Below are positions 60,256-64,000 of a DNA stretch of 64,000 nucleotides, piece by piece. Each line of letters starts with the position of its first letter. Position 1 is the stretch's first letter. The position numbers were made by a program, and so were the translations under genes. The DNA is taken from assembly GCA_023213395.1 (NCBI GenBank), contig CM041465.1, forward strand, positions 248,503,741-248,567,740, given 5' to 3'. The notes below the pieces were generated by a model. That model did not search any database. It was not told the origin of the DNA and saw only the letters and a list, made by a program, of their open reading frames with translations. The DNA comes from Cycas panzhihuaensis (taxonomy: Eukaryota > Cycadophyta).

Positions 60256-63200
60256 GAGGGGTGTTGAATAGAGTTAAAATTGGGCTTGTGGTCTAATAAA
60301 ACCATGATGAGCTTGATAGCCACGATGAAACTTAGATGAACACAAATGGATCACCATAGTTTATCCTCTATAATGATTATTTTTTAGAGCAATCTTGGAT
60401 ACTTGAGGTATTGCCTTATTAATAAAAAAAGAGTTGGACTTGGAAATTAAGGCTTCTTATGCTAGTTTAGCCTCTTTAATGAGTGCTTTTTGGAGAAGGA
60501 GTTATTTGGCCTCATCTTAGATCTAGGCTTGTCACTATGGTTTAACCTTTTTTAGTGAGTACCCCTTAGAGGTAGGGATTTCCTTTTGGGGTTCATCATA
60601 GAACTAAAGAATGATTTTTTTTTATTTTTGTACTTTTTTTATTTTATAATTTATTTGGATTATTATTATTTATAGATTTTTTATTTTTGAGATTTTAGTT
60701 TTATTTATGATTATTTTAGATTTTTGTTTGCTTTTGACAAGCAAATGAATTAGAAGATAAATGAAAGTAAAGTAATATTACAAGGAAAAGACCAAACTAA
60801 GGATGAGATAGGGGATTAACCCTTTGAGACAACTACAGTAAGGTCGATATTTAAATATTTACAAAGTAATTTAAGCTCATGTAGAAGCCCTGATAGTTTA
60901 TCATCTTTTTAAAGAATAATTCTAATTTAAACTTTTAGTAGAGCTTAAATAATTTATCCTTATTTTGTAAGTGTAATACAAATCGATAAGAAACTAGCAT
61001 GTAGGCTTAGTTTCATTAATGGGCTTGGAAGTCCTAAAGAGAATCTCCTACCTATGGCAAGAAATGTTCAAGAATAAATATAATAGGTCAATCAATCTCA
61101 ATGTTTTAGACTATGGAATTTGTTAGATTATGACAATAGAAAAATAGGATAAAAGTGACCTAGCTTAGTTGGCATGAGTGTATAGTTGAGGGTAATAAAC
61201 TTGGTAAACTTGGGTGAGCTAACAAATAACTAATTGAGAATTAGACAACAAGAAGTTAAGGTCACTATGGACTTATAGTATATTAATGAAAGATTCTATA
61301 ATAACAATATAATTAATAATATTATCAGTTGCTTTAGGCAGATAAATCCCAAAGTAAGTTAGAATGTGACCTACATGGTCCAAATGATTCAAGGTATGGT
61401 AGAACGGCCAAAGATCCCATGACTTCCTCCATTAGTGTGAATGGTTAACACCATAAGAAATGCAATAATAACTCAAAGATGATTTGATAAATATTGGGAA
61501 GAGGATGGGAATTGATTAATGTGGTCAAGTTTTAAGTTATATGGTGACAACCCTAATTATTTAAGATAGGCCAAAAATGCATCCCATAAATGGATTGATA
61601 TCATATACATGACATTTTCTAGAACTTATTTTGTTTCTTAATATCTCAAGTAGGTTTTAATCATAATCTATATCATGGTAGACCCAAATAATTGGATTTG
61701 AAGGTCCTAAACAGCCTATAAATCTAGACCTAAACTACATATCACAAATAGAAACAAAGCTAACAAATGACTTTCTCTAAATACCAAGAAGGTGGTGACA
61801 AATATAGGTATAGTTTTTATACTTTTTAGTGTATTTATATATTATTATTATTTATTTTTTAAATATAAAAGGAGGTTGCAGTGACAAGCTAATTTATGGG
61901 GGGACCAAGTTAACTAATAAATGGTAACATAATTTAAAAAATGAGAACATACAAAAGATTAAAAATAGAGCTATTAAGCCAAGCTACTAATAAGACTTAG
62001 GTGGTTCATACAAGCTATCTCTAAGTGCTTTTCTATTAGGAAATGAATGAATAAAGGGACTTTTGAAAGGCTACCATAATAATCTAGATCATTTACTATA
62101 ACAAGGATCAAGTGGAATTGTTGTAGGGATACACATCATATAACTAGGTAATTGAGGTGATGCTTAAACTACAAGTTGTAGGTTGGTGAAAGCAATTTTC
62201 TTATAAGGCAATTAGTTACTCAGGAAAGTTTTAAGAAGGTAGTGACTAGAGGGGGTCAATAGAGGGTAAGTGCTAGATAACAAGGGATACTCATAGACTC
62301 ACTATGCCATTGAAAAGATGTCATAACATTTAGACTTTAGATTGTAAACTTAGATATACATAAGAGGAGTTGGCTCAAGGCTCTATTAAGTTATAAAAGG
62401 GGCCAAGGAATGCCTAGCAATAAGGGCTTATTTGACCTAAAATTTTGAGTTTAATATTAAAAACTAGTCCTATGGACTATGAACACTAATATGTTAGGAA
62501 AAGAGTTATCTTGGGGTAACATGCTGATGAAACCAAATACATTGATGGCCTATTAATTATATTAATTAATATCTATTATGGGTTTTTTAAAGTGGGTGCA
62601 TAAAAAAATGGTTGTAACAATGATAAATTTAATCATATGAGATGACAATTTTCAAAATAAAGACTCCAACATAATAGACAGGGTGAAAATTTGATACTCT
62701 AAAGTTGGGATTGGGTGATTATAAAAATAGGTTTCCTTAACATTTCATATTTTATTTTTACCTTCAAGAGTTAGAAAAACTTTGTTAACCCATTTTTACC
62801 CCAAAACTTTCTTGAGTTTATTGTGAAAGAATAAAGCACCAATTTCTTAAATGGTTAGAGGCATTGAGTTCGTAGTAAAGATATGGTTGGTTAGGCATCA
62901 AATTTGGTATGCGTAATCTCTTTATTTTTTTTATAGTGTTTTTTATTTTTTATTTTTTAGGGTTAGGCATTAATTTTATGAATTTTGGCCAAATGGGGTC
63001 TAATTAGAGCTTAGTTCACAACTAGACTAGGGTAATTTAATGTGTCGATTATTTTCATTAGATTATTTTAAGTCTAATTTAGTTATTTTATGATTCTTTT
63101 TTTTTTTAGCAAAAAAATGTATTTTTTACCTATGGGTTTTTTCATGGGATGAGGACTATTGGAGTCCATAGTACCATAAAAGAATCTAATAGCACCATAA

Positions 63201-63480
63201 AGTTATATATCTTAATAGTATTATAAATGTTAAATTTTGTAGTATCATTGAAATTTCATCGATATACCCTATCTATAGCTGGATAGATAAGAAACTTCAT
63301 AGGATGTGTTGCTTTAGATTATTTTTTAAGTTTTTTAGATTTAATTTGTTAGTTTAGCAAAGTTTAGTTTTTTCTTGACTTGTTATGGTTGGAAAATGAT
63401 TATCATATACCTTTCTAACTTGTTTTTAGTTAATTTTCAACATGTTATAGCAGTTAATATCCACAAAAACTTTAGTTCTT
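60256..63480. other. Unassigned repeat-derived DNA
   Basis: It continues the sequence left of the copia insertion (copies of the tttaacctcttt phrase at 60358, 60465 and 60538). 60610-60720 is T-rich. No protein domain was read. 62930-63130 is again T-rich and 63165-63262 contains a short degenerate repeat. The segment could be the LTR or leader of the element whose ORF begins near 63485, but boundaries were not found. Confidence 0.4.
63165..63262 (+). repeat. Degenerate short tandem repeat
   Basis: Four imperfect units of about 23-27 bp, each starting like agtaccataaa (63168), agcaccataaagtt (63191), agtattataaatgtt (63218) and agtatcattgaaattt (63240). Confidence 0.45.
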
Positions 63481-63484
63481 AAAT

Positions 63485-64000
63485 GTTGGCTCTTGTAGAT
63501 ATTATGGACAATGAGACTAGAGGTATTTAGGCTAGTTGTAGGCTTCTCATGATAGTGATATCATGACAATATGTCTCTAATTAGGCATTGTTGATAGATA
63601 TTATTTCTCAATGGGATAGGAGGCAACTGTCCTTGGTCAAAGACATGACAATGACTCCTCACGATATGAGAAGGATCTTGAAGGTATCTTATATTGGGCC
63701 ACCTCCTAGGTTAGGCTTATTACCTAGCATTAATAGGGCTTATGTTTCTACTATGAGATTTTTCTATGGGAGAGGAGTTTAGGATAGATGAGGTGGCAAT
63801 TTCAACTACTCGATAGGTTTAGGACTTCTGCTAGTGTGGAAGCTCACTCTCTATGATATTTTATTTTAGGTCTCTCATCATCAAAACTACATTGAGTTTC
63901 CTAGTGGAGTGATGGATGCAATTCAATATTACAAGGTTGGGGAGAGGTTAGATTAGGCCACATTTATTATGACAAACATGAGGCCCCATCCTGATTATAT
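63485..64000 (+). pseudogene. Plant mobile domain-like ORF (truncated by window end)
   Basis: The longest open run is 63588-63782, but the same frame goes on to the window end through three or four stops (first TAG at 63780). The block ISQWDRRQLSLVKDMTMTPH, then DMRRILKVSYIGPP, resembles the plant mobile domain signature (W near the start, M-T-x-T-x-D-x-x-x-I-L-x-L-x-x-x-G). Downstream, IEFPSGVMDAIQYYK and TFIMTNMRPHPDY keep coding character. This domain occurs in MAIN/MAIL-type host proteins and in Mutator and gypsy transposons. The repeat-rich context favours a transposon copy. The assignment rests on pattern recognition only. Confidence 0.45.

Noticed and set aside
1-64000. CRISPR arrays, rRNA genes, bacterial operons
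   Set aside because: None of the short repeats has regular spacers, no rRNA sequence is recognisable, and all context is plant retroelement.

Overview
The window looks like heterochromatic intergenic DNA of a seed plant. Almost everything identifiable is retrotransposon: Ty1-copia and Ty3-gypsy LTR elements primed by initiator-tRNA-Met, chromovirus-type integrases with C-terminal chromodomain remnants, and plant L1-type LINEs with a DUF4283-like ORF1 and a terminal RNase H. The sequence is AT-rich. Reading frames are broken mainly at codons that C-to-T or G-to-A changes turn into stops, as expected from long methylation and deamination. No intact host gene, rRNA, tRNA or CRISPR array was found. 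The species cannot be named from this sequence.

Layout. 1-618 is a CpG-rich island, less decayed than the rest. 631-1088 is a minus-strand copia LTR. 1190-2559 is the 3' end of a gypsy pol that runs into an LTR (2560-2969); that LTR is followed by a primer-binding site and so also serves as the 5' LTR of a second gypsy element ending with an LTR at 8921-9304. 9840-10334 is a minus-strand gag fragment cut by a minus-strand gypsy element (10335-21705, TSD ctaac/ctaat). That element carries a complete plus-strand copia element (13421-18603, TSD taata). A minus-strand copia element lies at 23032-27325 (TSD ccttc).

From about 27331 to 50350 lie remains of a large plus-strand element, here called X. 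It has an uncharacterised coiled-coil coding region upstream of a gypsy-like gag and protease. X was invaded by a chromovirus (38810-45981, TSD cctca). A segment of about 2 kb spanning X and the first ~130 bp of the chromovirus LTR was then tandemly duplicated (28650-36937 and 36938-38945). One copy received a full-length LINE (30122-36417, 13-bp TSD) and the chromovirus received a 5'-truncated LINE (41360-42574, 13-bp TSD). A full minus-strand copia element sits at 52657-60250 (TSD tatta). The window ends in a degraded ORF resembling a plant mobile domain (63588-64000).

Relative order from nesting: the 13421 copia is younger than its gypsy host; the chromovirus precedes the tandem duplication; LINE1 most simply follows the duplication, because the second copy keeps an empty site; LINE2 follows the chromovirus. 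The elements do not cooperate as a pathway. The most unusual items are the coiled-coil ORF of X, the chimeric shared LTR, and a covarying 3' stem-loop shared by the two LINEs.
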